A stretch of DNA of 55,678 nt from a bacterium (GTDB taxonomy: Bacteria > Zhuqueibacterota > QNDG01 > JAGLOF01). The DNA lies in assembly GCA_023139105.1 (NCBI GenBank), contig JAGLOF010000028.1, positions 1 to 55,678 on the forward strand. The letters run 5' to 3'. The notes beneath the pieces were generated by a model that saw only the letters and a program-made list of their open reading frames with translations, was not told where the DNA came from and did no database searches. Position 1 is the stretch's first letter; each line of letters opens with the position of its first letter. Positions 19,011 to 27,952 of the stretch are shown piece after piece. Position numbers and translations under genes: made by a program.

Positions 19011-19616
19011 ATGTCACCGAAAGTTGTAGATAAATCTGAAAAAAAGAATCACATCCTTAAGGCGGCTATCCGTGTGTTTGCCGAAAGCGGTTTGGCTAAT
19101 ACAAAGATGGCCCATGTTGCTCAGGCAGCCGGTATTGGTAAGGGTACCATTTATGAATATTTTAAATCTAAAGATGAACTGTTCTGGATGGCATTTGAGG
19201 TATTTGTAGAAGAAATGGGTGTTCTTATTGAACGCAAACTAATCGATGTTGAAGATCCGGTTGAGCAGATTCGTGTATATATAATGGCTTGGTCTGAGAT
19301 GTTGAATTCCGAGTTCAGAGAATTTGCCAATCTCATGATTGAGATATGGGCTGAGAGCATGCGTAAGGGACAGGACAAAGGTCTGGCTGCTATGACAGAG
19401 ATGTATTATCAATACAGACTACAAATTAAGAGTATTTTGGATCAAGGTGTTCTACAGAAAAAATTCAGACCTATGAACACCCTGGCTGTTGCTGCAATGA
19501 TTATCGGATCAATGGATGGGCTATTTCTGCAATGGTTGATGGATAAAGACCTGTTTCCAATTGAAGAGGCTCTGAAAGAATTTGCAGATATAGTAATCAC
19601 TGGTCTGTCTGAATAA
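19011..19616 (+). CDS. TetR-family transcriptional repressor
   Basis: Start placed at ATG 19011, preceded by GAGGG; an earlier in-frame TTG at 18972 would translate through the operator and is rejected. The 201-residue protein has the TetR helix-turn-helix: ILKAAIRVFAESGLANTKMAHVA, then GIGKGTIYEYFKSKDELF. The C-terminal ligand-binding half is all-helical, as usual. Two operators of matching sequence flank the gene (18972 and 19639), so it very likely represses itself and the export genes that follow. The ligand is probably a hydrophobic compound handled by the LolA-like and MMPL proteins, an inference from context. Confidence 0.93.
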   Translation: MSPKVVDKSEKKNHILKAAIRVFAESGLANTKMAHVAQAAGIGKGTIYEYFKSKDELFWMAFEVFVEEMGVLIERKLIDVEDPVEQIRVYIMAWSEMLNSEFREFANLMIEIWAESMRKGQDKGLAAMTEMYYQYRLQIKSILDQGVLQKKFRPMNTLAVAAMIIGSMDGLFLQWLMDKDLFPIEEALKEFADIVITGLSE

Positions 19617-19638
19617 AGGATTTTTTTATAAACAATTA

Positions 19639-19658
19639 TTGACCGGCTGGTCGGTCGA
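19639..19658. promoter_or_regulatory. TetR operator 2
   Basis: TTGACCGGCTGGTCGGTCGA differs from operator 1 at two positions. It sits between tetR and the LolA-like gene, 20 bases before the latter's ATG, so the repressor can shut off the downstream genes separately from its own promoter. Confidence 0.75.
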
Positions 19659-19677
19659 CTTGACGTAGGAGAATGTT

Positions 19678-20454
19678 ATGAATAACTGTGTTAGTTGGTT
19701 TGGTGTAATCTCATTTTGTGCAATGCCGTTTTTTCCACAAGTTCTACCTGCACAGGAGATGACGGGTGAGGCTATTATCCAAAAGGTTAATGATTTAATG
19801 AATCCAAGTTCAACTCAGGCGAAGATTGAAATGATAGTTCATGGCAAGGGAGATAAAAAGCGAACATTTGTCTATAATTCATGGAGCATGGATGAAGGAG
19901 AAAAAAACCTTGTGCGCTACATACAACCAAGGCGACTCAAAGGGCAGGCAACACTCATGCTCAACCATGCCGATGATATTTGGATGTACTTTGCCCGTAC
20001 CAAAAGAGTTCGAAAACTGGCCTCACATGCCAAAAAGCAGAAGATGGAGGGCTCGGATTTTTCTTATGAGGATATGGGATCAGGAGATAGTTTTCTGACA
20101 GATTATCAAGCCCGCCGTCTTGATGATGATAGAATAAATGATCTGGATTGTTATCAAGTGGCATTATTAAAAAAACAGGGCAGCGATGTTGGGTACAGCA
20201 AGATTATTCTTTGGGTTGTACAGGAAAATTTCGTACCAATCCGCATGGACTATTATGATGAAGATCAGCCGGAGCGTGTCTATAAGCGGCTGATACAATC
20301 TGATATCCGCATGATTGACGACATACCCACAGCCATGCATATGATCATGGAAAACTTGAATGACGGCACCAGTACGGAAATAACTTTCAGGGAGATTAAC
20401 TATAATATGGATCTTTCTGCCTCTATGTTCACTGAAAGGGGGTTGCGTCAATGA
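19678..20454 (+). CDS. LolA-like outer-membrane lipoprotein-sorting family protein
   Basis: A 258-residue exported protein: signal peptide about 1-25, then a LolA-like half-barrel. Typical segments are GEAIIQKVNDLMNPSSTQAKIEM, YIQPRRLKGQATLMLNHADDIWMYFARTKRVRKL, EGSDFSYEDMG and the C-terminal NMDLSASMFTERGL. Members of this family are commonly encoded next to MMPL/RND exporters and are thought to carry a hydrophobic molecule across the periplasm. Here the gene is followed, with a four-base overlap (ATGA), by an outer-membrane barrel and later by an MMPL exporter. TAGGAG precedes the ATG. Cargo unknown. Confidence 0.87.
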   Translation: MNNCVSWFGVISFCAMPFFPQVLPAQEMTGEAIIQKVNDLMNPSSTQAKIEMIVHGKGDKKRTFVYNSWSMDEGEKNLVRYIQPRRLKGQATLMLNHADDIWMYFARTKRVRKLASHAKKQKMEGSDFSYEDMGSGDSFLTDYQARRLDDDRINDLDCYQVALLKKQGSDVGYSKIILWVVQENFVPIRMDYYDEDQPERVYKRLIQSDIRMIDDIPTAMHMIMENLNDGTSTEITFREINYNMDLSASMFTERGLRQ

Positions 20455-21656
20455 AACGGTTTATTCTACTGGTTTTATTCAGCCTTCCGCTCATGGCCAC
20501 GGCACAGGAAGCAATCAGCATATTTGGTTACTTTGAATCTCAGTTTATGGGTGCAAAAATCAGTGATGAATTTGTACAGCTTCAATCGAATAAATTGAGA
20601 CTTGATCTTGAAGGTCAAATTGGAGAATCTGTTAAATTTGGTGCCAATTTTAATTATATCACTTATCACGGCAAAACTGAGTGGCCGGTATTAGATCTTC
20701 TGCCTGAGGCAGCACAAAGTGAGGCAGTATTACTGGAATTTTTTGGTATTGAGATGAATCCATATGTGCTGCCTTTTGTCAATCGTCAATATCTGGATAA
20801 TGCATATATTAAGCTTGCTTTCACAGGAATGGACATCACCGTTGGCAAGCAGCAACTTTCTTTTGGCAGCGGTTATGCCTGGAATCCTACAGATATTTTT
20901 AATACAAAAGATCTCATGGATCCGGCCTATGAACAACCTGGCCATAACGGCATTCGGCTGGACTGGCCTTTATCCAACCTAGCTACATTCACGGCAGTAT
21001 ATTCGCCTCAGGATAATTGGACTTCCTCAACAAAGATGTTGCAGTTGAAGGCCACACTGGGGCGATTTGATTGTACAATAATTGGTGCAGAGACAATGTG
21101 GCAGCCTCATGATTATACACAAATTACTCTTGATCTTCTGGCACCTGGTTTTGTGCAGATACAGGATGAATGTCGAATGATCGGTTTCAATATGGCAGGC
21201 GAATTATTCGGATTAGGTGTATGGGGTGAATTTGCAATGCACTATATGGATAACAGTGATGATTATGAAGATCTGCTTATTGGCATGGATTATACTTTTG
21301 AAAACGGCAGTTATGTGATAGCAGAGTATTTCAGGAGTGGAATTGGTATTGCCGACAAAGAAGATTATTCTCTTAATGATTGGATGCGCTTCCTGGCTGC
21401 TGAACAGAAGACCCTGGCCCGGGACCAGATATATGCCATGGCTCTGTTTTCTGTGACTGATTTCATGCGTTTGGGGCTCTCAGCAATTGCAGTACTTTCT
21501 GATGGAAGTGCTGCATTGCTGCCTACAATGAACTGGACATTACTTGAGAATGTTGAGATTACAGCCTATGGCAACATTTACCTTGGTGAAGATGATGCTC
21601 TCTATCACAGTGGTATGGGTAATGGTGGTCTTGTAAGGGCCAGGGTGTATTTTTAG
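20451..21656 (+). CDS. Outer-membrane beta-barrel protein
   Basis: A 401-residue protein with a signal peptide (MKRFILLVLFSLPLMATAQE) and many alternating beta-strands (SNKLRLDLEGQIGESVKFGANFNYI, AYIKLAFTGMDITVGKQQLSFG). It ends in an aromatic residue (RARVYF), as expected for a BAM substrate. The QQLSFGSGYAWNPTDIFN segment resembles alginate-export/DUF1302-like porins, but I would not assign a subfamily. The start overlaps the LolA-like stop. In this operon it could be the outer-membrane exit or receptor for whatever the LolA-like protein carries. Confidence 0.82.
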   Translation: MKRFILLVLFSLPLMATAQEAISIFGYFESQFMGAKISDEFVQLQSNKLRLDLEGQIGESVKFGANFNYITYHGKTEWPVLDLLPEAAQSEAVLLEFFGIEMNPYVLPFVNRQYLDNAYIKLAFTGMDITVGKQQLSFGSGYAWNPTDIFNTKDLMDPAYEQPGHNGIRLDWPLSNLATFTAVYSPQDNWTSSTKMLQLKATLGRFDCTIIGAETMWQPHDYTQITLDLLAPGFVQIQDECRMIGFNMAGELFGLGVWGEFAMHYMDNSDDYEDLLIGMDYTFENGSYVIAEYFRSGIGIADKEDYSLNDWMRFLAAEQKTLARDQIYAMALFSVTDFMRLGLSAIAVLSDGSAALLPTMNWTLLENVEITAYGNIYLGEDDALYHSGMGNGGLVRARVYF

Positions 21657-22128
21657 GCAGTAGAAATACAATAGAATTGGGCTGATCCAATGGAAGAAAC
21701 AAAGCAGAGCGGAGAGGAGAAGAGCTGTAGCCTACGAAGAAGACGAAAAAGAGCGGAGAAAAAATAAACGAAAAAACCCGCTTTTAATATAATTGAATCT
21801 TTTTTTCGTTGATTCCGCTCTGTTTCGTAGGCAAATTTCTTTTGGGTGCTGCTTCTTTTAGAGATTAAGAGCACCGCCGGAAGAAACGAAGCAGAGCGGA
21901 ACTCAGAGGTAAAACACAGATGACATTTTGTGGATGATGTATCCGGATGATATGTTGTACACGCTCCTCCCTCTAAGTCATCCCGGCAATCTTTTAGCCG
22001 GGATCTTGGTAGCGGATTAATTTTTTGTGGCTGGGGTAGAGTGAAAATTTTATTCATTCCTCTGCTCTGTATGGGAACGTTCTGTAAAAAGAAGAACAGC
22101 GGGTATATTACTCAAGGAGGATTATCTT
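21657..22128. other. 472-base gap with a repeated GAAAC-AAGCAGAGCGGA motif
   Basis: No gene is seen. The motif GGAAGAAACRAAGCAGAGCGGA appears at 21692-21713 and 21879-21900, and a shortened copy (TCCGCTCTGTTTCGT) lies in opposite orientation at 21814-21828. The rest is purine-rich. The gap splits the TetR operon, so the two membrane genes downstream may have a separate promoter or rely on read-through. Confidence 0.6.
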
Positions 22129-22587
22129 ATGAAACGGAAAGTGATTGGAATATTGGTGCTCATTATTGCGGCTCTGGCCGGCGGTGTTGTGCTGTTTTCT
22201 TTATTTCAGAAATCCATGGAGTTGGGAATGATTTATATGGGCATTTGCGTTGTCGGGGCACTTGTCATCCTTTTATTGTTCTGTGCCAAGTGTAAGAGCA
22301 AGCACGATTGTGGTCATATTATCCCCGGTTTAATGGTCCGAATGGTCAATCGACCAGTAGGGCCTTATACTGCAATGGAAATGTCGATGGTCGGTATTGC
22401 CCTGGTGACAATGCTCTTCTTTCCCGTTGTTGGACTATGGGGTCAGTGGATTACACTTTTGATATATGGCGTATTGATAGGCGCAACATTCTTTGGGATT
22501 GGCATTGGACAATTGTGCCTCAGCTGCAAGAATGTACACTGTCCGGTATATCATCGCTGTCACAATGAATTGGAGAATAAATTATGA
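22129..22587 (+). CDS. Cys-rich small integral membrane protein
   Basis: A 152-residue protein with two N-terminal helices (about 5-24 and 30-52), a loop with CAKCKSKHDC, two more helices (about 80-125) and a C-terminal cluster CLSCKNVHCPVYHRC. Eight Cys in two CxxC-containing groups, plus nearby His, could bind metal or form disulfides. I do not recognise a family with confidence. A strong AAGGAGGA site precedes the ATG, and its stop overlaps the MMPL exporter (ATGA), so it is probably a partner or assembly factor of that exporter. Confidence 0.8.
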   Translation: MKRKVIGILVLIIAALAGGVVLFSLFQKSMELGMIYMGICVVGALVILLLFCAKCKSKHDCGHIIPGLMVRMVNRPVGPYTAMEMSMVGIALVTMLFFPVVGLWGQWITLLIYGVLIGATFFGIGIGQLCLSCKNVHCPVYHRCHNELENKL

Positions 22588-25373
22588 GAGAACGTTTTTT
22601 AAAACAATTTGCCGGGTGGCATGCAGCCCATCCATGGCGTATGGCCGCTGTGGCTCTGGTCATCACTTTAGTATTTGCAGGATTTGCAAGCAAACTTACT
22701 GTCAGTATGCGCTGGTCTGATCTGCTACCGGGCAATGATCCCCGTACTATTCAATACAATAAAATCATCGATGAATTTACCACTGCTACATCTATTGTAA
22801 TTGTAGTTCAGGGTGAAGAGATGCAGATTAAGCACTTTGCAGATGCATTGGCACCACAACTTTTGGCATTGAAAGATACATCGCAAAATCAAAATATGCA
22901 GAAACAAATCGCTAAACTTCGTTCTAAAAATGCTTCAACTGAAGAAATTGTTCAATTACAAGACCGCATAAATAAGTCACTGATCCGGCGAGTGGATTAC
23001 AAACGGGAAATCGAGTTTCTAAAGGATCATGGGCTGCGTCTCATCAAGGCTGATGATCTGAGAAATATCCAGGATGTGTTCAGTGATCCCAATCTCTCTG
23101 GCCTGCTTTTTAATCTCAATAATGCCATGGAGAGGGAGTATACGCAGCGTGAGGAATCACTTTCATCGCGGGAGAAAGAGGATGGTGCTGTCGGTTTTCT
23201 TGATGGTATTTCCGGCATGGTGGCCTTGCTTCAGAGTGCAGCTGATGGAGAAGTAATCTCTAATGGGATGATTGATGCAGCTATAGACCGCCTGCTCATT
23301 GGTGAACCCTACTTTTTATCATACGACCGGAAAGCTTTGATCCTGAATGCCGTGCCCACATTTTCGGTTGTGGATGCACGTTTGATGGTAGAGGGCACTA
23401 ATGCTGTTCAGGCATTGCTTGATAATACATTGAAGAGTTTTCCCGATGTGGAAGCGGGACTTACGGGGATGATTCCGCTGGGTCGTGATGAAATGGTCTA
23501 CGCTGAGCAGAGTCTGGGCGCAACTACGGGTATCGCAGTGATTGCTATTTTGATTCTCCTTATTATTGCATTCCGTATGTGGATTGCCCCGCTGCTGGCC
23601 ATTGGCAGCTTGCTGATAGGTATTATCTGGGCTGTTGGGCTTACGGCGTTATTGGTTGGACAGTTGAATATCATGACACAGATGATGGCAGTTATCTTGC
23701 TGGGGCTTGGCATTGATTTTTCTGTACATTTGATATCTGGTTTTACTGAGCGGCGTGCCTTGGGTGATTCCATCGAAGCATCGCTTCAGCATACCTTTGT
23801 CACCAATGGCAAAGGCATTATTACGGGTGGTGTGACCACGGCTTTTGCTTTTCTGACACTTATAATCTCCAGTTCACGGGGCATGAAAGAGATGGGCATT
23901 GTCACCGGACTTGGGTTGCTGGCAATTCTGGCTGCCACTTTTTTAGTTCTCCCTGTCTTCCTTGTCTTCCGGGAAAGAGCGGTTGATCGTAGACTGGCAA
24001 AAGGCCTTAAAGTTGTGCAGCACAGAGATCTGTCCTTTGGATTTATGGGATGTATTGGTGAGGGATTGGCTAAACGAAAATGGCTGACATTGGGTATTGC
24101 AATCGGATTGACTCTGTTCATGGCCTGGCAGGCTTCTCAAATCACTTTCGATCAAAACTACTTAAACATGGAGCCCAAGGGACTTAAATCAGTCACGCTT
24201 AATGATACAATATTGGATAAGTTTGACTTGTCTATGGATTATGGTCTCATACTTACAGATTCACCTGCGCAATCCCGCAGTTTGGCTAAAGAGGCAAGAA
24301 GATTGGGTTCTGTTGCCATGGTTGAAGATATTGGTGCATATTTACCCTCGATGGAGGAGCAGATACGCAGAGGAGAAATAATACGCTCCATTAAAACATG
24401 TATTGAAAAGACTGAAATACGCAGATACTTTTCACAGGCGAATCTGAAGGTACTTCAAACAGAAGTTGAACGTCTTGAGATGAATATTATTGAAATGCAG
24501 GATATGGCCTTTATGGGCATGCAAACCAAGGTGGAGAATAAGTGTGCTGAGTTGGTTGGCGATCCGGACCAGCCTGAGATTGCGAACATATTCGCATTGT
24601 TAAAATCAACGCTTGAGCAGAGAGAGGCACAATCCCGCCTTGCCGATTTGCACAGGCAATTGGCACCGCGTTATCATGCGGCTGTAATGCGTCTGACACA
24701 GCCCGGTACGCTTGCTATTACTGATCTGCCGGAATCTGTACTGGATCGATACGCTAACAGAGACAGATCTCAGTTTTTGATGACAGTATATCCCAGTAGT
24801 AGCATCTGGATAGATCTGAGCTTTATGCAGCGTTTCACTGCTGATATGGAAGGGATTACCCCTCACGTTACGGGTATGCCTTCAATTTTTCATGCTTTGA
24901 TTCAGGTTATCGGAAAAGACGGCCGCAATGCACTGCTGCTGACTGTTGTTGTTGTTTTTTTCCTCTTGTGGGCAGATTTCCGCAATCCGCGCCATGCTTT
25001 GTTAGCTATGATTCCACTGGCTGCAGGTGCTGTCTGGATGGTCGGGTTGATGAGATTATTCGGCTTGCAATTTACTGTAATCAATGTGATGGGCCTGCCC
25101 ATGATCATTGGAATTGGCATTGATGATGGTGTGCATATTGTCCACCGCTGGGTAGCAGAAGGACGCTCCAACCTCCGCCTTGTTTTCGCCTCTACCGGTA
25201 AAGCTATTCTGCTGACATCTCTTACAACTATGCTGGGTTTTGGTTCGCTTGTATTTTCAATTTGGAGAGGATTCGGTTCATTGGGCGGTGCATTGTTTCT
25301 GGGTGTGGCTGCATGTTTCATGACTACGACGTTGTTTTTAGCGGCTTTGTTGTCACAAAGAAATGGGAAATAA
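22584..25373 (+). CDS. MMPL/RND-superfamily exporter
   Basis: A 929-residue protein with the duplicated RND plan. A first helix (about 20-38) is followed by a long periplasmic domain and five to six helices near 305-470 with LLGLGIDFSVHLISGF. A second half has a helix near 490-510, a periplasmic domain with a predicted coiled segment, and helices near 770-925 with IIGIGIDDGVHIVHRW. The GIDFSVH/GIDDGVH motifs are the MMPL proton-relay type, as in hopanoid transporter HpnN and related lipid exporters. It is the last gene of the TetR operon and is followed directly by a perfect hairpin. With the LolA-like protein and barrel it probably moves a hydrophobic compound to the outer membrane. Confidence 0.9.
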   Translation: MRERFLKQFAGWHAAHPWRMAAVALVITLVFAGFASKLTVSMRWSDLLPGNDPRTIQYNKIIDEFTTATSIVIVVQGEEMQIKHFADALAPQLLALKDTSQNQNMQKQIAKLRSKNASTEEIVQLQDRINKSLIRRVDYKREIEFLKDHGLRLIKADDLRNIQDVFSDPNLSGLLFNLNNAMEREYTQREESLSSREKEDGAVGFLDGISGMVALLQSAADGEVISNGMIDAAIDRLLIGEPYFLSYDRKALILNAVPTFSVVDARLMVEGTNAVQALLDNTLKSFPDVEAGLTGMIPLGRDEMVYAEQSLGATTGIAVIAILILLIIAFRMWIAPLLAIGSLLIGIIWAVGLTALLVGQLNIMTQMMAVILLGLGIDFSVHLISGFTERRALGDSIEASLQHTFVTNGKGIITGGVTTAFAFLTLIISSSRGMKEMGIVTGLGLLAILAATFLVLPVFLVFRERAVDRRLAKGLKVVQHRDLSFGFMGCIGEGLAKRKWLTLGIAIGLTLFMAWQASQITFDQNYLNMEPKGLKSVTLNDTILDKFDLSMDYGLILTDSPAQSRSLAKEARRLGSVAMVEDIGAYLPSMEEQIRRGEIIRSIKTCIEKTEIRRYFSQANLKVLQTEVERLEMNIIEMQDMAFMGMQTKVENKCAELVGDPDQPEIANIFALLKSTLEQREAQSRLADLHRQLAPRYHAAVMRLTQPGTLAITDLPESVLDRYANRDRSQFLMTVYPSSSIWIDLSFMQRFTADMEGITPHVTGMPSIFHALIQVIGKDGRNALLLTVVVVFFLLWADFRNPRHALLAMIPLAAGAVWMVGLMRLFGLQFTVINVMGLPMIIGIGIDDGVHIVHRWVAEGRSNLRLVFASTGKAILLTSLTTMLGFGSLVFSIWRGFGSLGGALFLGVAACFMTTTLFLAALLSQRNGK

Positions 25374-25378
25374 GAATC

Positions 25379-25414
25379 TTGATACCGGGTATTGCTGGCA
25401 ATACCCGGTATCAA
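25379..25414 (+). terminator. Terminator-like perfect hairpin
   Basis: TTGATACCGGGTATTG and its exact complement form a 16-bp stem around a CTGG loop, starting six bases after the exporter stop. The following sequence is only moderately T-rich (CTTCCTTTTT about 20 bases on), so it may act as a terminator or as an RNA 3' end barrier. Confidence 0.7.
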
Positions 25415-25625
25415 TCTGGATCCTGCTTCCTTTTTACCTTGTAACCATACTTTTCTAGTCCCTTCAAAATATGATGTAGTATTTGTAGTCTTTATGTATG
25501 TTTTTGACTATATTGATAAAACTGTTACGTTTCCTCTCTATGTTCAGCAGCTAATAAGACTAAAAGAGATTTCCAACTAAAAATGGGCTACAGAATAATG
25601 TATTAACAGGGGTACAATTAATCTT

Positions 25626-27869
25626 TTGAAAAGAAAAATTGAATTACTGGCACCAGGTGGGGATATTGATTCTATTAAGGCTGCAATAGTAGCGGGGGCA
25701 GATGCTATATATTGTGGGCTGAGTAAATTTAATGCCAGAAACAGGGCCGTAAATATAAATTTTGAAGATTTAAATGGGATTTTAAATCTTGCACATAGAA
25801 ATAATTGTAAAATTTTTCTAACCCTTAATATCATAATGGTAGAAAGTGAAATTCCGGCCCTTATAAGCCTATTGAATAGACTAATTAACACAAGTATAGA
25901 TGGAGTTATTATTCAGGATTTAGGATTGTTTTATCTATTATCCAGATATTTTAAAGGTCTGAAAATCCATGCATCAACACAGCTTACAACTCATAATGAA
26001 GGTCAAATACATTTTTTAAGTACGCTGGGTGCTACTCAAATTAACCTGTCAAGAGAGTTAAATATCCATGAGATAAAAGCTCTTTCGTTGATTGCACACA
26101 AAAAAGATATTCTGATTGAAGTTTTTGTACATGGCTCCTACTGTATTTCTTTTTCTGGCATTTGTTATATAAGTTCTGTTCTTGGAGGGAACTCAGGGAA
26201 TCGTGGCAGATGTAGTCAACCCTGTAGAGACAGGTATGTCTTCACTTCTGAAGGTAAAAGTTATCCTCTTAATCTTAAAGATAATTCAGCTTATTTTGAT
26301 CTCAAAGAACTGTCTGACGCCGGGGTTGATTCACTAAAGATTGAAGGAAGAATAAAGAAGTTCGATTATGTGTATACGGTGGTAAATACCTGGAGGAAAC
26401 AACTGCAGAGTTTTTATAATCAAAATAGACTAAACAATAACAATAGTGATTTATATAAGGTGTTTAACCGGGACTTTAGCAATGCTTTTTTGATGGGAGA
26501 TATAAATAAAGACATGTTTATTGATAATCCCAGGGATCATTCAATTAAACATCTTGCTGAAGTCAATAATTACTCTACTAATGAAGCAATGGAAAAAGAC
26601 CAAGAAAAATTGTATGAAGAAAAAGAAGAAATTAAAACGACGGCTCAAAATATAATTAACCAATTAAGTATAGCAAAAACGCCTTTAATGATAAGCGTTT
26701 CCGGTGAATGTGATTCTCCATTAAAAGTAACAGTAAAATCTCCTTACACTTCATTCACGGTGCTTTCAGAAATTGATCTGTTAAAGGTAGACACACATGC
26801 TTTAAATTATAAAATGGTATTGAAAAGATTTAAAGCCATAAATGACACAGAATATTACATTAAGCATCTAGAACTAGATGGACTTCAAGGTGATCTTTTT
26901 ATACCGTTTAAAGAGCTTACTTCAATAAAGAAAAGAATTTTATTTTTATTGAATGATGCAAAAGAAAATATAGGGCCCATTGCTTTACCCGTCTTAAAGA
27001 AAAAAGATTTATTAAAGATTAAACCAGCCCTTTCAGTACTGATTTCCTCATTAAAGGATGTGCCTGAATGTAAAAAGAGCCCTGCCGTTATCTATTTCCA
27101 ACTTCCAAATTGTTTTAAACATAAATTGTCTGAACTTATCGATCTCTTTAAAAAAGATAAAGAATTACTTCCCTGGTTCCCCTCTGTTTTAATAGGCGAA
27201 GATTATAGAGCTGCGGTAGAATTACTTCACCAGGTGCAGCCCAAACTTATTGTAACAAACAATACTGGAATAGCCTATGAAGCTTGTGACAAAGGAATTC
27301 CGTGGATAGCCGGTCCCTATCTTAATATTGTTAATTCCTATAGTCTTATCTGTTTAAAGGAAAATTTTAACTGTTATGGTGCCTTCATTTCAAATGAAAT
27401 TAGTAGAAATCAGATAAAACAAATTAACAGCCCCCGGGATTTCAAGCTTTATTATAGTATCTATCATCCAATTGTAATGATGACCAGCAGGCAGTGTCTG
27501 TTTCATCCGGTTACAGGATGTGAAAAGGCTGTTGTTAATGAGCAGTGTATTCAAGAGTGTGAAAAAATTGCCTCAATCACAAATCTGAAAGATGTGAATT
27601 TGTATATTGAAAAATCGGAGGGGAACTATCATACTATCTATAATGAGATTAATTTTTTAAACACAGATATTGTTACTGATATGCCAGATACTTTCTCCAG
27701 TATTTTTATTGATTTAAGGGACATTAAAACCGAGACTAAAATTGAGATGGATAAGGCAAGTATAATAACGCTTTTTGAAAATCTTCTAAATGGAAATCCT
27801 GATTCACAAAATGAGCTTCTCCAAATTATTAATCCATCAACCAATGCTCAATATGAAAAAGGGATCTAG
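25626..27869 (+). CDS. Peptidase U32 family protein (RlhA/TrhP-like)
   Basis: The TTG start at 25626 is accepted because the product begins KRKIELLAPGGD, the usual N-terminus of the family. The 747-residue protein has a TIM-barrel-like N-half with DAIYCGLSKFNAR and the U32 signature EVFVHGSYCISFSGICY (about 165-181), with Cys at 173, 180, 196 and 200. Relatives modify RNA (RlhA hydroxylates 23S rRNA, TrhP acts on tRNA) rather than cleave peptides. The long C-terminal half fits the RlhA-type architecture and adds further Cys near 625-650. Codon use is clearly more AT- and Lys/Asn-rich than in adjacent genes, suggesting a different history. Confidence 0.85.
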   Translation: MKRKIELLAPGGDIDSIKAAIVAGADAIYCGLSKFNARNRAVNINFEDLNGILNLAHRNNCKIFLTLNIIMVESEIPALISLLNRLINTSIDGVIIQDLGLFYLLSRYFKGLKIHASTQLTTHNEGQIHFLSTLGATQINLSRELNIHEIKALSLIAHKKDILIEVFVHGSYCISFSGICYISSVLGGNSGNRGRCSQPCRDRYVFTSEGKSYPLNLKDNSAYFDLKELSDAGVDSLKIEGRIKKFDYVYTVVNTWRKQLQSFYNQNRLNNNNSDLYKVFNRDFSNAFLMGDINKDMFIDNPRDHSIKHLAEVNNYSTNEAMEKDQEKLYEEKEEIKTTAQNIINQLSIAKTPLMISVSGECDSPLKVTVKSPYTSFTVLSEIDLLKVDTHALNYKMVLKRFKAINDTEYYIKHLELDGLQGDLFIPFKELTSIKKRILFLLNDAKENIGPIALPVLKKKDLLKIKPALSVLISSLKDVPECKKSPAVIYFQLPNCFKHKLSELIDLFKKDKELLPWFPSVLIGEDYRAAVELLHQVQPKLIVTNNTGIAYEACDKGIPWIAGPYLNIVNSYSLICLKENFNCYGAFISNEISRNQIKQINSPRDFKLYYSIYHPIVMMTSRQCLFHPVTGCEKAVVNEQCIQECEKIASITNLKDVNLYIEKSEGNYHTIYNEINFLNTDIVTDMPDTFSSIFIDLRDIKTETKIEMDKASIITLFENLLNGNPDSQNELLQIINPSTNAQYEKGI

Positions 27870-27890
27870 CAGAGTATAACATCTATATGA

Positions 27891-27920
27891 AAAAGGGATG
27901 AGTTTTATCCCATCCCTTTT
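27891..27920. terminator. Bidirectional terminator between convergent genes
   Basis: AAAAGGGATG and CATCCCTTTT form a 10-bp stem with a 10-base loop, with A-rich sequence on one side and TTTT on the other. It lies between the U32 gene and the minus-strand PQQ-repeat gene, so it can end transcription in both directions. Confidence 0.75.
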
Positions 27921-27952
27921 ATTTTCAATCTACGTACAAATATCTGATATGT

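Noticed and set aside
24902-25414. Minus-strand frame of 170 codons over the MMPL exporter
   Set aside because: Antisense shadow of a conserved membrane-helix region; composition (Pro/Thr/Ile-rich) is typical of such shadows. The same applies to other minus-strand frames over the RND and ABC genes.
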